Assembly: GCA_963777355.1 (NCBI GenBank)
Contig: CAVZQK010000002.1
Location: forward strand, 124,001-188,000
Reading direction: 5' to 3'
Length of the DNA stretch: 64,000 bases
From: DATJHM01 sp963777355
GTDB taxonomy: Bacteria > Chloroflexota > Ktedonobacteria > Ktedonobacterales > Ktedonobacteraceae
Position 1 is the stretch's first letter; each line of letters begins with the position of its first letter. The notes under the pieces were generated by a model. That model was given only the letters and a program-made list of their open reading frames with translations, ran no database searches and was not told where the DNA came from. A program made the position numbers and the translations under genes. Below are positions 8,146 through 17,005 of the stretch, piece by piece.

Positions 8146-8535
8146 TTAAAACTCGGAAGATCTCCACGGCATTTCCTGTAATGTCCACATGTTGCCATCG
8201 GGATCGCTGAATGCAGCATACTTGATGCCCTGGTCGTGTTCATCTACCTCACCCACTTCAACACCCCGACCAATGAGCGCTTCTCGTGCCTGGCGTATGT
8301 CCCCCACGACCAGATGCAGCCCTTTGACCGATCCAGGCTTCATTTCCATATTGGACAAGCCTGCCCAAAGGCCAATCGAGCAAGCTGACCCTGGTGGTGT
8401 AAGTTGGACAATTCTCAGATGGTCGTTAGGCTGAACATCAACGTCTGCGTGAAATCCCATCTTTTCAACATAAAATGACTTGGCGCGATCAATATCAGTC
8501 ACCGGTATCTGCATAAGTTCAAGTTTCATTTTCAT
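8146..8535 (-). CDS. VOC (glyoxalase/bleomycin-resistance fold) protein
   Basis: This 129-residue single vicinal-oxygen-chelate domain has an opening LELMQIPVTDIDRAKSFYVE, a central LHLVVGDIRQAREALIGRGV and a terminal FSDPDGNMWTLQEM, the two beta-alpha-beta-beta-beta modules expected for the family. The usual metal ligands are only partly evident (a Gln early in the first module, Gln near the C-terminus), so catalysis is uncertain. The substrate is unknown. It is the middle gene of a minus-strand set: HAD phosphatase, VOC, Nudix. The Nudix ATG abuts its stop codon, implying translational coupling. Confidence 0.85.
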   Translation of the reverse strand: MKMKLELMQIPVTDIDRAKSFYVEKMGFHADVDVQPNDHLRIVQLTPPGSACSIGLWAGLSNMEMKPGSVKGLHLVVGDIRQAREALIGRGVEVGEVDEHDQGIKYAAFSDPDGNMWTLQEMPWRSSEF

Positions 8536-8589
8536 CGGTTTTTCTTCTCTTTCTCGCTCATGCGAGCCGTTGTCCTACGTAAATGATGT

Positions 8590-9264
8590 TTAAAAATAAG
8601 TACGTAAATCGCTGAAACGTGAGAGCTGAAGTAGTTGCCTGCTGCCAGGATTGATTACCTCTTCATGTTCCATATGCCAGGTGTGAGGGTGTGGGATATA
8701 GACGGCGTTCAAGCCTGCTGTCAGGGCCGGGTTGATGTCTGAGCGAGGTGAATTGCCCACCATCCAGGTCAACTCTGGCTCGATCTGCATCTGGGCCGCG
8801 AGCTGTTGATAGGCGGCAATATCTTTTTCGGCTACAATCACAATGTGTGTAAAGTATGTTTCGAGCCCTGAGCGCTCAACTTTAAGCTTTTGCTCCTCTT
8901 GTATCCCTTTTGTGAGCAAGAGCAGATCATGGCGAGGAGATAAATAGTCGAGCGTCTCTTTGACCCCTTCGAGCAATTGGAGAGGATGGTCAAGAATGCG
9001 CTCGCCAAACTGACGGACCTTCTTCAGATCTTCTTCTCGCAGATCTTGTTCGGCGAGACGTCGATAGGTCTCAACCAGGCTACGGGCAAAATTAGCCGAG
9101 CCATAGCCCATTACCTTTTCCACTCCGTCCACGACCTGGCGCACTTCTTCTGGAGAGAGGGCCAAGTGATTGAGAAAGGTAATAAAGTCGTGGATGGCTT
9201 GCTCAAAGTAGATATTATTCTCCCAGAGAGTATCGTCTGCATCAAGCAAAATATGTTGCCGCAC
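8590..9264 (-). CDS. HAD-superfamily hydrolase
   Basis: A 224-residue protein with the HAD signature DADDTLW at residues 8-14, where the first Asp is the nucleophile and the second the acid/base. Motif II is LLLLTKG, a Lys lies near KVERSGL, and the acidic motif IV is MVGNSPRSDINPALTAG. A helical cap lies between residues 20 and 85, as in phosphoglycolate phosphatase-like subfamily I enzymes. It would hydrolyse a small phosphate monoester that cannot be named from sequence. The start is a GTG, chosen because AAAGGAG lies about 8 bases upstream. Confidence 0.88.
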   Translation of the reverse strand: MRQHILLDADDTLWENNIYFEQAIHDFITFLNHLALSPEEVRQVVDGVEKVMGYGSANFARSLVETYRRLAEQDLREEDLKKVRQFGERILDHPLQLLEGVKETLDYLSPRHDLLLLTKGIQEEQKLKVERSGLETYFTHIVIVAEKDIAAYQQLAAQMQIEPELTWMVGNSPRSDINPALTAGLNAVYIPHPHTWHMEHEEVINPGSRQLLQLSRFSDLRTYF

Positions 9265-9404
9265 GAGAATGCTCCTTTATCCATTTTATCTATCAGCGGT
9301 GGAGGGGAAACGAAGCGCCCCTCTAAAAGTAGTACCTGGATGAAGGGCAAGCAGGCGCTACTTTATTTTATCAATACATATGAGACGGGAGAAAGCGAGC
9401 GTAC

Positions 9405-9692
9405 CTAGAGTACTTCTGGCTCTAAATCGTCATCGTTCTCGAAGAAAACCTCTAGATCGTGCTCATGTTCAGCATCCACGATCCAGGTATTAGGATCAAA
9501 GAGCGATTCGATGTTGCTATCGATATCCAGGCAACTGTTTAGTGTACGCTGCATACGCTCGCGGGCCACGCACAGAATCAAAATCTCATCGCCGTAGAGC
9601 ACCGGACCTTTAAACACATGCTGCTCATCATCCCAGGAAAATCCAGGGTTCACCGTCATTTTTAGACCATCTTGTTCTACTGAAGATAACAT
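9405..9692 (-). CDS. Small acidic protein of unknown function
   Basis: This is a 95-residue protein with a strongly acidic C-terminal third (DAEHEHDLEVFFENDDDLEP) and no membrane segment or known motif. A single conserved-looking core (WDDEQHVFKGPVLYGDEILIL) suggests a small beta-rich domain. The start is well supported by AAAGGAGAAAAC in front of the ATG. It is the first gene upstream of the minus-strand HAD gene and diverges from the lipoprotein gene at 9811. I do not recognise it. Confidence 0.65.
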   Translation of the reverse strand: MLSSVEQDGLKMTVNPGFSWDDEQHVFKGPVLYGDEILILCVARERMQRTLNSCLDIDSNIESLFDPNTWIVDAEHEHDLEVFFENDDDLEPEVL

Positions 9693-9810
9693 CGTTTTCT
9701 CCTTTTACTCTCAAGTAAAATCAGTGAGGCATGGTACAATACTATAATTGTACGCGGATAGATAGAGCATAGTCCTATTCTTTTTGACTGAAAAAAAGGT
9801 GGTAATACTT

Positions 9811-10843
9811 TTGTCACGAGCATTTGCACAAGCATTTTCAAGAATCAGTCTATTTTTCCTCATCTTTTTAACCGCTTGCATGTCCTCATCTCCTCAAGCT
9901 GGTGGGACAGCTACGCATACGGTGCTGAAGGCTACCAGCACTCCCCGGCCTCTCTCAACGCCAACCAGTACCCCTTCTCTGCCAGCCTCAGTAACTGTAT
10001 CAGCTACTCCCACATATTATACAGGGCAGACCATCCTGCGTGGTGTCGGACGCCCTGACGATCTGGCTTTTGATCAGCAGGGGCGTGTGCTTTTCAGCGA
10101 TGAAAACAATGGGACGTTGGACCGCTTAAACACTGATGGCTCGGTTACTGTACTCTTGCATGATTCTGCCGATCCAGAAGGGATAGTGGCGCTGGCGGAT
10201 GGCACTATTCTCTTCGCAGAGCAAGAGACAAACCAAATCGTTGCGCTCGCTCCGGGTGCGCAGATACCCCGTGTGCTGCGTGCTCTGCCTGGTACCGCGA
10301 GTACCGTGACCTGTAAGCATGGCGTCGACGGAATCGCGCTTGATCCTACTACTAATACATTGATTGTCCCCGATAGTCCCACGGGTGCGGTCTATCGTAT
10401 GAGCCTGGACGGAAAAACGCTGACCCTGCTCACCTCTGGCATCGTGCGACCAGTCGGGGCGGGTGTGGATGCTCAGGGCAACATTTACATTGCCGATGAG
10501 TGTGGTCATGCCATCTGGCGTCTCACACCGAGCGGGGCCGCGACCCGCTTTCCGGGATTTGGCATGCCGGATGATGTGCTCCCCGATGGACAAGGTAGCC
10601 TCTTCGTGATCGATCTTGATCCAACCATTCATGCGCTTATTCGTTTCAATCTGGCGACGGAAAACAAGAGATCCTCGCCAGCCAGGGCTTTATCGAGCCG
10701 CAGGGTCTGCTTCTTGACGCCCAGGGCAACATCTATGTTTCAGATGATTATGCCAACGTCATTATCAAAATTTCGACCTGGACGGTAATACCCTTTACCT
10801 GTTTACGAAAGCGTTACTGACAATTGAGGTTCTATTGAGGTAA
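9811..10843 (+). pseudogene. NHL-repeat (beta-propeller) lipoprotein with two frameshifts
   Basis: An N-terminal signal ending in a lipobox (FLIFLTACMSS) is followed by a Thr/Ser/Pro-rich linker and then repeated NHL/SMP30-like blades such as DDLAFDQQGRVLFSDENNGT, GIALDPTTNTLIVPD and VDAQGNIYIADECG. The open frame runs off into an unrelated tail after ATENK (about 10665). One frame back, the propeller continues as EILASQGFIEPQGLLLDAQG and NIYVSDDYANVIIKI. A second shift near 10770 gives FDLDGNTLYLFTKAL and a stop at 10841-10843. Two single-base losses therefore explain the break. Start TTG 9811 is preferred over TTG 9784 because AAAGGTGG lies just upstream of it. Confidence 0.72.
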
Positions 10844-10983
10844 GAGCGTTATCCTCAGAGTAACATCCTGAAGCGAATGATACACGAGTTGCTGGTATTT
10901 CCTTTATTGCTCAGAAAGTATCTAAAAGTGCAGGATGGAAAATCGCGGAGACGATTATATACTTATCCAGGAGGACCTTGATA

Positions 10984-11829
10984 ATGACATTCGCCAAACG
11001 CTCTCTTTTTGCCGTCTTTGGTCTCATGCTTGTAATTATGGTAAGTGCTTGCGGGAGTACAGGCAGTGCTAGCCCTGCTCAACCTACTCAAGCGCCAGCG
11101 GCAACTCCCTCACCGACGCCTGACTCTTCTGTTGTTAAGACGGCGCAGGCAACCGTTGCTGGTCAGACACAGACCATTCTGACGGACGCAAAGGGCATGA
11201 CATTGTACTACTTTACTCCCGATTCTCCAGTCAAAACAAACTGTTTGGCTAAGTGTGCAGTGGCGTGGCCGCCGTTGCTCTTCACGGGCACAGGTACCCC
11301 GCAGGTCGCAACCTCTCTGCCAGGAACATTTAGCACGATTCAGAGTGCGAATGGCAATCAGGTAGAGTACGCTGGCTATCAGCTTTACACTTTCATCAAA
11401 GATAAGCAGCCAGGAGATGTAACGGGACAGGGAGTGGGGAAGGTCTGGTATGTGGCAACTCCAACTATCGGGAATAATGTTGTCAGAGTGACCGAAGCGG
11501 CTGTTAACGGTAAGGTAGAGCCCATTTTAGCTAATGCGCAGGGCATGACACTCTACTACTATCTTCCTGACACTGTGAGTAAGACCGCCTGTACGGGGAA
11601 ATGTGCAGTAGCGTGGCCGCCGTTGTTCTCCACCGGTTCGAGCACACCGCAGGCGGATGCACCGCTCACAGGCACATTGAAGGTCTTGCAAGATACTAAT
11701 GGTAGCCAGATACAATATAATGGACATTTCCTCTATAGCTTTATCAAAGATAAGCAGCCAGGAGATGTAACGGGACAGGGAGTGGGAAAAGTGTGGTTTG
11801 TAGCGACACCAAGTCTGCGAGTCGCGTAA
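10984..11829 (+). CDS. Lipoprotein with two Lipoprotein_15 repeats
   Basis: This surface lipoprotein is about 281 residues. A signal peptide ends at the lipobox VSACGS, then comes an Ala/Pro/Thr linker, then two copies of the secreted repeat known as Lipoprotein_15 (PF03640). Each copy has GMTLYYF or GMTLYYY, a pair of cysteines in the C-x3-C form before AVAWPP, and an end FIKDKQPGDVTGQGVGKVW. The function of the repeat is unknown; relatives occur in cell-surface proteins. The two repeats share a 44-base identical DNA stretch (11395-11438 and 11743-11786), which suggests recent duplication or gene conversion. AGGAGG lies 9 bases before the ATG at 10984. Confidence 0.88.
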   Translation: MTFAKRSLFAVFGLMLVIMVSACGSTGSASPAQPTQAPAATPSPTPDSSVVKTAQATVAGQTQTILTDAKGMTLYYFTPDSPVKTNCLAKCAVAWPPLLFTGTGTPQVATSLPGTFSTIQSANGNQVEYAGYQLYTFIKDKQPGDVTGQGVGKVWYVATPTIGNNVVRVTEAAVNGKVEPILANAQGMTLYYYLPDTVSKTACTGKCAVAWPPLFSTGSSTPQADAPLTGTLKVLQDTNGSQIQYNGHFLYSFIKDKQPGDVTGQGVGKVWFVATPSLRVA

Positions 11830-11850
11830 AAAGATATCTGTGCCTTGTTT

Positions 11851-11896
11851 CTCTCTTGCCCTTCCTTTCCTTTAAGAAAGAGCAAGAGAGCTTTTT
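11851..11896. terminator. Intrinsic terminator between convergent genes
   Basis: A 9-bp stem (CTCTCTTGC at 11851-11859 with GCAAGAGAG at 11882-11890) is followed by CTTTTTG. It lies 22 bases after the lipoprotein stop and just before the end of the convergent histidine kinase gene. It terminates plus-strand transcription well. Confidence 0.75.
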
Positions 11897-11910
11897 GTTG
11901 AAGAGTCAGA

Positions 11911-13332
11911 TCACTGGCTTTCGCTGTCCGCTTTTTCTATCCCCCCCTCAAGACAAGGTAGCGTTATCGTGAAGCAACTACCCTGTTCTAGCTCACTTGT
12001 GACGGTGATGGTTCCGTGATGTTGTTCTACAATGCGCTGAGCGATGGCAAGACCCAGACCCGCACCAGACTGAAAACGCGCATTGCTTGCACGGTGAAAG
12101 CGTTCAAAGACTCTTGGTATTTCGCCTGGCGAAATACCAATACCCGTATCGCTGACTGTGATGGTAACCGTCCCCGTTTCCAGATTGCCAGAAACCTCTA
12201 CTTTGCCCGTAGCAGGTGTGTATTTGCAGGCGTTGTCCAGGAGAATCAAAAAAAGCTGCTTTAAGTAGTCGGGATTTCCCCAGACAAGGGCACCTTCCAG
12301 GCGCTCTAGATGCTGGCAATGTAGATCAGGTTCTTTTTCGTTTGGGTAGCGTTGGCTACAGAGATCAGCAAGGACATCTCCCACAAGCACCGGTTCGTAG
12401 GTCGCGGTGACATGAGCGTCTGAGCGGGCAAGGAAGAGCAGTTGTGTTACCATGCGTGCCATGCGGGCAATCTCCACACGTATCCGCTCTAGAGAGCTAT
12501 TCTGGAATTCTGGATCAGCCGCGCCTACTTTGTGGATCAGATCAAGTGAGGAGAGGATGACTGTCAGGGGAGTACGGAGTTCGTGCGAGACATCGATGAG
12601 AAAGGTGCGTTGGATATCGTTAATCTTTTGTACCTCCTGGTAAGAGGCTTCCAGTGCCTGAAGCATCGCATTCATCATATGGGTCAGGCGGCTAATCTCA
12701 TCGTTGCGTTTGCGTGGAGCGGTGAGGCGGCGAGAGTGATCTTTGGATTCAGCGATAGCAGAGGCGGCAACAACCAGTTGTTCAAGTGGAAGCATCGCAT
12801 GGCGTACCAGGAGCCATATGACCAGCCCAGCCAGCCCAAGGGCCCCCGCCACTCCTGGATAGAGAAAATGCACAAGCTCGCTCAGCGCGAAATAAATGGT
12901 CTGGGGAGATTGAGCGACAATGAGATAGGCGCTTTGTTGGTGATTGATCGTAATAGGGTGGCAGTAGATAAAGAGAGTGACTGCCTCGATCTTTGTCTCG
13001 CGTACCTGGTTAGCCACAATAGCGGCATGAAAAAGAGGCAACGTATGTTTGCCAAGATTATCTGAACTGGCGAGGAGAGAGCCGTGAAGATTTTGTACCT
13101 GGATGAAGGTATCTGGGGAAGTAAAAGAATCCAATCCCGGTATACAGGATTGGAGCGTACCGGGACAGTGTTGGAGCCGGGTTTCGACTATTTTTTCTTC
13201 ATTGCGTACATGCTGTACCTCCCATGAGAGTAGCGTATTGCTGGTGACTTGATACGTGAAAACGCTAAATGCGACAAGCACAAAGGTCACGATGAAAAGA
13301 AACCAGAGCGTTACGCGGGTGCGGATATACAT
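11911..13332 (-). CDS. Membrane sensor histidine kinase
   Basis: This 473-residue orthodox kinase has a first membrane segment at about 9-30, an extracytoplasmic domain of about 130 residues with two cysteines (HCPGTLQSCIPG), a second membrane segment at about 160-185, then HAMP. HisKA follows with DVSHELRTPLT (phospho-acceptor His), and a complete ATPase domain: N box LLDNACKYTP, G1 DTGIGISPGEIP, F box VFERFHRA, G2 GAGLGLAIAQ. It phosphorylates the response regulator encoded 4 bases upstream in the same operon. The sensed signal is unknown. The extracytoplasmic Cys pair could make a disulphide or bind metal. Confidence 0.93.
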   Translation of the reverse strand: MYIRTRVTLWFLFIVTFVLVAFSVFTYQVTSNTLLSWEVQHVRNEEKIVETRLQHCPGTLQSCIPGLDSFTSPDTFIQVQNLHGSLLASSDNLGKHTLPLFHAAIVANQVRETKIEAVTLFIYCHPITINHQQSAYLIVAQSPQTIYFALSELVHFLYPGVAGALGLAGLVIWLLVRHAMLPLEQLVVAASAIAESKDHSRRLTAPRKRNDEISRLTHMMNAMLQALEASYQEVQKINDIQRTFLIDVSHELRTPLTVILSSLDLIHKVGAADPEFQNSSLERIRVEIARMARMVTQLLFLARSDAHVTATYEPVLVGDVLADLCSQRYPNEKEPDLHCQHLERLEGALVWGNPDYLKQLFLILLDNACKYTPATGKVEVSGNLETGTVTITVSDTGIGISPGEIPRVFERFHRASNARFQSGAGLGLAIAQRIVEQHHGTITVTSELEQGSCFTITLPCLEGGIEKADSESQ

Positions 13333-13336
13333 ATCG

Positions 13337-14005
13337 TTACTCCCTTAATGCATAGCCATAGCCTCGGATAGTCTGAATCAGGCGCGTTTTATTATGGAGT
13401 TCAAGTTTCTGGCGTAGATGATTTACATACACCTCTAAAACATGCGTATCGACCTCGGCGTTATATCCCCAGACGCGCTCTAAGATCTGCTCACGTGCTA
13501 ACACCTGGCGAGGATGGCGCAGGAAAAACAGGAGCAGATTATACTCTTGCGTCGTCAGCTCTATCAGATGGCCTCCTCGTTTTACCTCTCTGGTTGCCTG
13601 ATTGAGTTCCAGGTCAGCGTACACCAGGGGTTCGCCCCCTACTTTGTGACGACGCAGCACCGCCCGGATGCGAGCGACCAGTTCGTCAAACGCAAATGGC
13701 TTGGGTACGTAGTCATCTGCTCCCAGATTCAGCGCGTTTACCTTATCGGTAACCTCGTCGCGCGCCGTAAGCATAATAATCGCCAGATCGTTATCAAGGC
13801 GCAAGCGGCGGCACATCTCAAAGCCATCGAGATCTGGCATCGTGATATCGAGCAGCACGATATGCGGTTGACGCTCTTTTGCGACAGCCAGACCAGACAT
13901 ACCATTCTCAGCAGTATACACTTCAAAACCCTCATAGGCGAGACCCCGCTGAAGTAAAGGCAGAATCTGGAGATCATCATCAACTAATAGGACGCGTGTT
14001 GCCAC
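13337..14005 (-). CDS. OmpR/PhoB-type response regulator
   Basis: A 222-residue two-domain regulator. The receiver has the acidic pocket LVDDD at residues 8-11, the phospho-acceptor Asp at about 53 in IVLLDITMPD, Thr in MLTARD and Lys in VPKPF. A winged-helix DNA-binding domain follows, with LTTQEYNLLLFFLRHPRQVL and VNHLRQKLELHNKTRLIQTI. It is the first gene of a two-gene operon with the histidine kinase and is probably autoregulated, though no clear direct-repeat site was seen. Targets are unknown; the MarR/ABC operon is divergent across 324 bases. Confidence 0.93.
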   Translation of the reverse strand: MATRVLLVDDDLQILPLLQRGLAYEGFEVYTAENGMSGLAVAKERQPHIVLLDITMPDLDGFEMCRRLRLDNDLAIIMLTARDEVTDKVNALNLGADDYVPKPFAFDELVARIRAVLRRHKVGGEPLVYADLELNQATREVKRGGHLIELTTQEYNLLLFFLRHPRQVLAREQILERVWGYNAEVDTHVLEVYVNHLRQKLELHNKTRLIQTIRGYGYALRE

Positions 14006-14239
14006 ACTCGTACCTCCATTATATATCTTTTGTTCCTGTCCTTCTCATCATAAGGGTTTTTCCTCAAGAGAAGCTCAATCTGAGATAAGAACGTGGTAAA
14101 TAGCGCTTTTTTAAATGCGCGCTTTCACAAACTTCTGAGTGTATCTTACCATCGCGGACAAAAATAAGCCTACCTGCTAATAGAGGAAGGTATGGTAGCT
14201 GGGAAAAATTTCAAGTGTCTGATGCGTTTCTTACACCTC

Positions 14240-14302
14240 TTGTAATTTCTGGATTTTTATGTTATATAGTTAGCGTACTAAATATTAGCCTACTAAATAT
14301 TA
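14240..14302 (+). promoter_or_regulatory. Promoter and tandem operator of the marR-ABC operon
   Basis: A plausible -35 (TTGTAA, 14240-14245) and -10 (TTATAT, 14262-14267) have a 16-base spacer. Immediately downstream, the 12-mer TACTAAATATTA occurs twice, at 14276-14287 and 14291-14302, 15 bases apart. These direct repeats lie where a repressor would block initiation and are the natural candidates for MarR autoregulation. That link is inferred. The rest of 14006-14329 shows nothing else clear. Confidence 0.5.
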
Positions 14303-14329
14303 ACAGAACAGTAAGAAAAGGGCACCAAG

Positions 14330-14869
14330 ATGAACGGGATGGATGGCAATACTACGATAGGGTATTGGCTTTTTTATGCCCAGCGTTGTACTGGCTATGC
14401 ATTTGCGGACGTGCTGAGGACATGTTGTAAAGAGTTAAATAAACCATATGAGGTTACGCCGCCTCAATTTGGTGTGTTGCAAGTGCTTTTCAGAGAGGAC
14501 CGGCTAACCATTGGTGCAATTTCGCAAAATCGGGCTGTGGATGCTCCTACAATTACGGGGATCGTCTCACGTCTTCAGCAGCATGGTCTTGTCAGTCGTG
14601 AGCATGATGTAGAAGATCGCCGCGTGGTGAAAGTCTATCTGACGGAAGAGGGACGTGAAATCACGAAAGCGTTGTGGCGAGCGGCAGAAGAATTTAATAA
14701 GGTCTTGCTCTGTAACTTTTCGGAAGAGGATAAACAAGAATTTTTGACCAGGCTTCAGATGATCGTCGTCAATCTCACCGCCACGGGTACGGGCGTTGGT
14801 GATCGTTTTATGGTCTTATCGGACCAGGACTCATTGACTGAGATCTTAAATCGTGAAAGGAAACCATAA
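14330..14869 (+). CDS. MarR-family transcriptional regulator
   Basis: This 179-residue protein has a classic MarR winged helix: TPPQFGVLQVLFREDRLTIG, the recognition region APTITGIVSRLQQHGLV, and the wing REHDVEDRRVVKVYLTEEG (D-x-R-D-x-R type). A longer than usual C-terminal tail of about 30 residues follows the last dimerisation helix. It is the first gene of an operon with an ABC-2 exporter (2 bases separate it from the ATPase gene), so it probably represses the exporter until a ligand binds, as is common for MarR-exporter pairs. Confidence 0.92.
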   Translation: MNGMDGNTTIGYWLFYAQRCTGYAFADVLRTCCKELNKPYEVTPPQFGVLQVLFREDRLTIGAISQNRAVDAPTITGIVSRLQQHGLVSREHDVEDRRVVKVYLTEEGREITKALWRAAEEFNKVLLCNFSEEDKQEFLTRLQMIVVNLTATGTGVGDRFMVLSDQDSLTEILNRERKP

Positions 14870-14871
14870 GC

Positions 14872-15861
14872 ATGAGTAGTAGCCCACGAGAAAAATCTCT
14901 GGCTGTAGCGGAGGCGCGGCCTGCGGATGGAAAGATGCCTGCAATAGAGATGATCGATCTTTGTAAGCAGTTTAAGAATTTTAAAGCTATTGACCATCTT
15001 TCGTTGACTGTCCAGCAGGGCGAAATCTTTGGCTTGCTGGGACCTAACGGCTCAGGTAAGACCACGACGATTAATATGATTAGCGGTTTAAGCGTGCCAA
15101 CAAGTGGACAGGTCAAGGTCCTGGGTCATGATGTGCAGCACGAAGCTCGTCAAGTACGCAAGATTCTGGGCTCGGTCCCGCAGGAGACCGCGCTGTACGA
15201 GGAGCTGAGCGCCTGGACAAATATGGATTTTCACGCCGATCTCTTTGGTATTCCGCGCAAAGAGAAGCAGGCACGCATCACGCGTCTGCTGGAACTGGTT
15301 CAGCTTCTAGACCGCAAAGACTCCCGTGTCGGCACCTTCTCAGGTGGTATGAAAAGGCGTCTGGCCCTGGCCCGTGCCCTGCTGCATGAGCCGCAACTGA
15401 TCTACCTCGACGAGCCAACGCTGGGCGTCGATGTGCAGGCTCGTCGGGCTATCTGGGACTATTGCCTCTCGTTACGTGAGCAAGGGAAGACTGTCTTGAT
15501 TACTACCAATTACCTGGAAGAGGCTCAGATTTTGTGTGATCGTCTGGCGATTATCGACCACGGCAAATTGATTGCTCAGGATACGCCCGATCACCTCAAA
15601 AAGACCTATGGCGGAAGTATTATTGAGTTGGAGACCGTGCACCCGCTCGCTTCTATTGCCGAGATCCAGCAATTGCCGGGTGTGAAAGAGGTTGAGCAGG
15701 ATGGCAGACGCCTGAAGGTGACCACAACGGGCATTGACCATATCGTGCCACAGGTTATCAACATTGCCTCACAACAGAATGAGCTGCGCGATATCCTGTT
15801 GCGTGAACCCAATCTGGATGAGATTTTCTTACATTTAACCGGCACCGCATTGCGCGATTAG
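14872..15861 (+). CDS. ABC-2 exporter ATPase (DrrA/YhaQ-like)
   Basis: This 329-residue ATP-binding subunit shows Walker A GLLGPNGSGKTTTINMISGL, the Q loop SVPQETALYEELSAWTN, signature FSGGMKRRLALARALLH and Walker B LIYLDEPTLGVDVQARR. The H-loop His is replaced: the usual TTHY reads TTNYLEEA, an unusual Asn in place of the switch histidine. A C-terminal domain (residues about 240-329) resembles that of drug and Na+ exporters. It partners with the two ABC-2 permeases immediately downstream. The substrate is probably a hydrophobic drug or lipid and is unknown. Confidence 0.92.
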   Translation: MSSSPREKSLAVAEARPADGKMPAIEMIDLCKQFKNFKAIDHLSLTVQQGEIFGLLGPNGSGKTTTINMISGLSVPTSGQVKVLGHDVQHEARQVRKILGSVPQETALYEELSAWTNMDFHADLFGIPRKEKQARITRLLELVQLLDRKDSRVGTFSGGMKRRLALARALLHEPQLIYLDEPTLGVDVQARRAIWDYCLSLREQGKTVLITTNYLEEAQILCDRLAIIDHGKLIAQDTPDHLKKTYGGSIIELETVHPLASIAEIQQLPGVKEVEQDGRRLKVTTTGIDHIVPQVINIASQQNELRDILLREPNLDEIFLHLTGTALRD

Positions 15862-15870
15862 GAGAACGTT

Positions 15871-16986
15871 ATGGTAGAGGAGATGGGCTATACCTTGCGC
15901 GTCATCTGGGCCTGTATGAAAAAAGATATCAAGAGCTCACTGACGGAACGCGCATTTACGATTGTTGGTTTACTGGTCCCTTTGAACGTCTTGATATTGT
16001 TGAGCCTATTTGTGATTGGCGGTGGTGTTGCGCCTACTGCCGTCGTGTTTCAGGAGCGGGGACCCTACGCGCAACAGTTTTATCAGGCTATGAGTGGGGC
16101 ACACTCGTTTCGTCTGGAGCAGACGAACCAGCAGGATGCGGAGGAGCAGTTGCATGGGGGCCATATTGTGGCGGTGGTAACGATTCCTGCTGATTTCGAT
16201 CAGCGGATTCAACAGAACCAGCCGGTGCAGGTGGGCGTGCAGATTAACAATCTGAACACCGATTTTACCAATGATATTCGGCGGGCGATTCCGCTTTCTA
16301 TTACCAGCTTTTACGCTAAAGCCTTTCCCAACCTGGTTACGATTGTTCCTCAGGAGAAGGATGCCTATCCGCGAGATACCGATTATATTCCCTACCTGTC
16401 TGTCTCGATTCTGGTTGTTGGTATTATGTTAGGCGGGATTCTCCAGGCCGGCATTGGCACGGCGCGTGAGTGGGAGAAGGAGACGATGAAAGAGCTCTTG
16501 TTATCTCCTGCCAGCCGCTGGTCGATTCTGGTGGGGAAGATGCTGGGAGCCTTTGTCATCGGTTTTGCTTCGCTCCTCATCGTGCTGGCGGTCTTGATTC
16601 TTGTCCTGGGCGTGTGGCCTGCGAACTGGGGAGAAGTCATCGGTTTCGGTCTTCTGACCCTCATCATCTTTCTCTCCGTTGGCACACTGCTTGGCACGCT
16701 CTTGAAAGCGCGGCAACCAGTGGTTTCACTGGCCTTTGGCATCTCTATTCCACTCTTTATCTTGAGTGGAGCGTTTGGTCCGCTCTCTTTTAATACACTG
16801 GCCATTCAGATCATCGCGCAGATTTTTCCTGTGTCATACGCGATTGTCCTTCAGCAGCACGCCTTTCACAATTTTACTCTGAATACCTACGGCGAGGGTA
16901 CAAATGTGCTGATCCTCTGTGGCTATGCCGTGCTCATGCTGGGCCTGGCAGCGTTTGCTCTACGACGTTCGACTGTCGCCCATTAG
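15871..16986 (+). CDS. ABC-2 type permease, first subunit
   Basis: This 371-residue permease has one N-terminal membrane segment (about 28-48), a large extracytoplasmic domain (QVGVQINNLNTDFTNDIRRA) and five to six C-terminal segments including the ABC-2 landmark REWEKETMKELLLSPASRWS. It pairs with the next gene as a heterodimer of clearly paralogous proteins: both contain the NNLNxDFTNDIRR and REWExxTxKELLLSP blocks. It follows the ATPase gene by 9 bases. Confidence 0.9.
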   Translation: MVEEMGYTLRVIWACMKKDIKSSLTERAFTIVGLLVPLNVLILLSLFVIGGGVAPTAVVFQERGPYAQQFYQAMSGAHSFRLEQTNQQDAEEQLHGGHIVAVVTIPADFDQRIQQNQPVQVGVQINNLNTDFTNDIRRAIPLSITSFYAKAFPNLVTIVPQEKDAYPRDTDYIPYLSVSILVVGIMLGGILQAGIGTAREWEKETMKELLLSPASRWSILVGKMLGAFVIGFASLLIVLAVLILVLGVWPANWGEVIGFGLLTLIIFLSVGTLLGTLLKARQPVVSLAFGISIPLFILSGAFGPLSFNTLAIQIIAQIFPVSYAIVLQQHAFHNFTLNTYGEGTNVLILCGYAVLMLGLAAFALRRSTVAH

Positions 16987-17005
16987 TGGGGGGAGGGAAA
17001 AAAGG

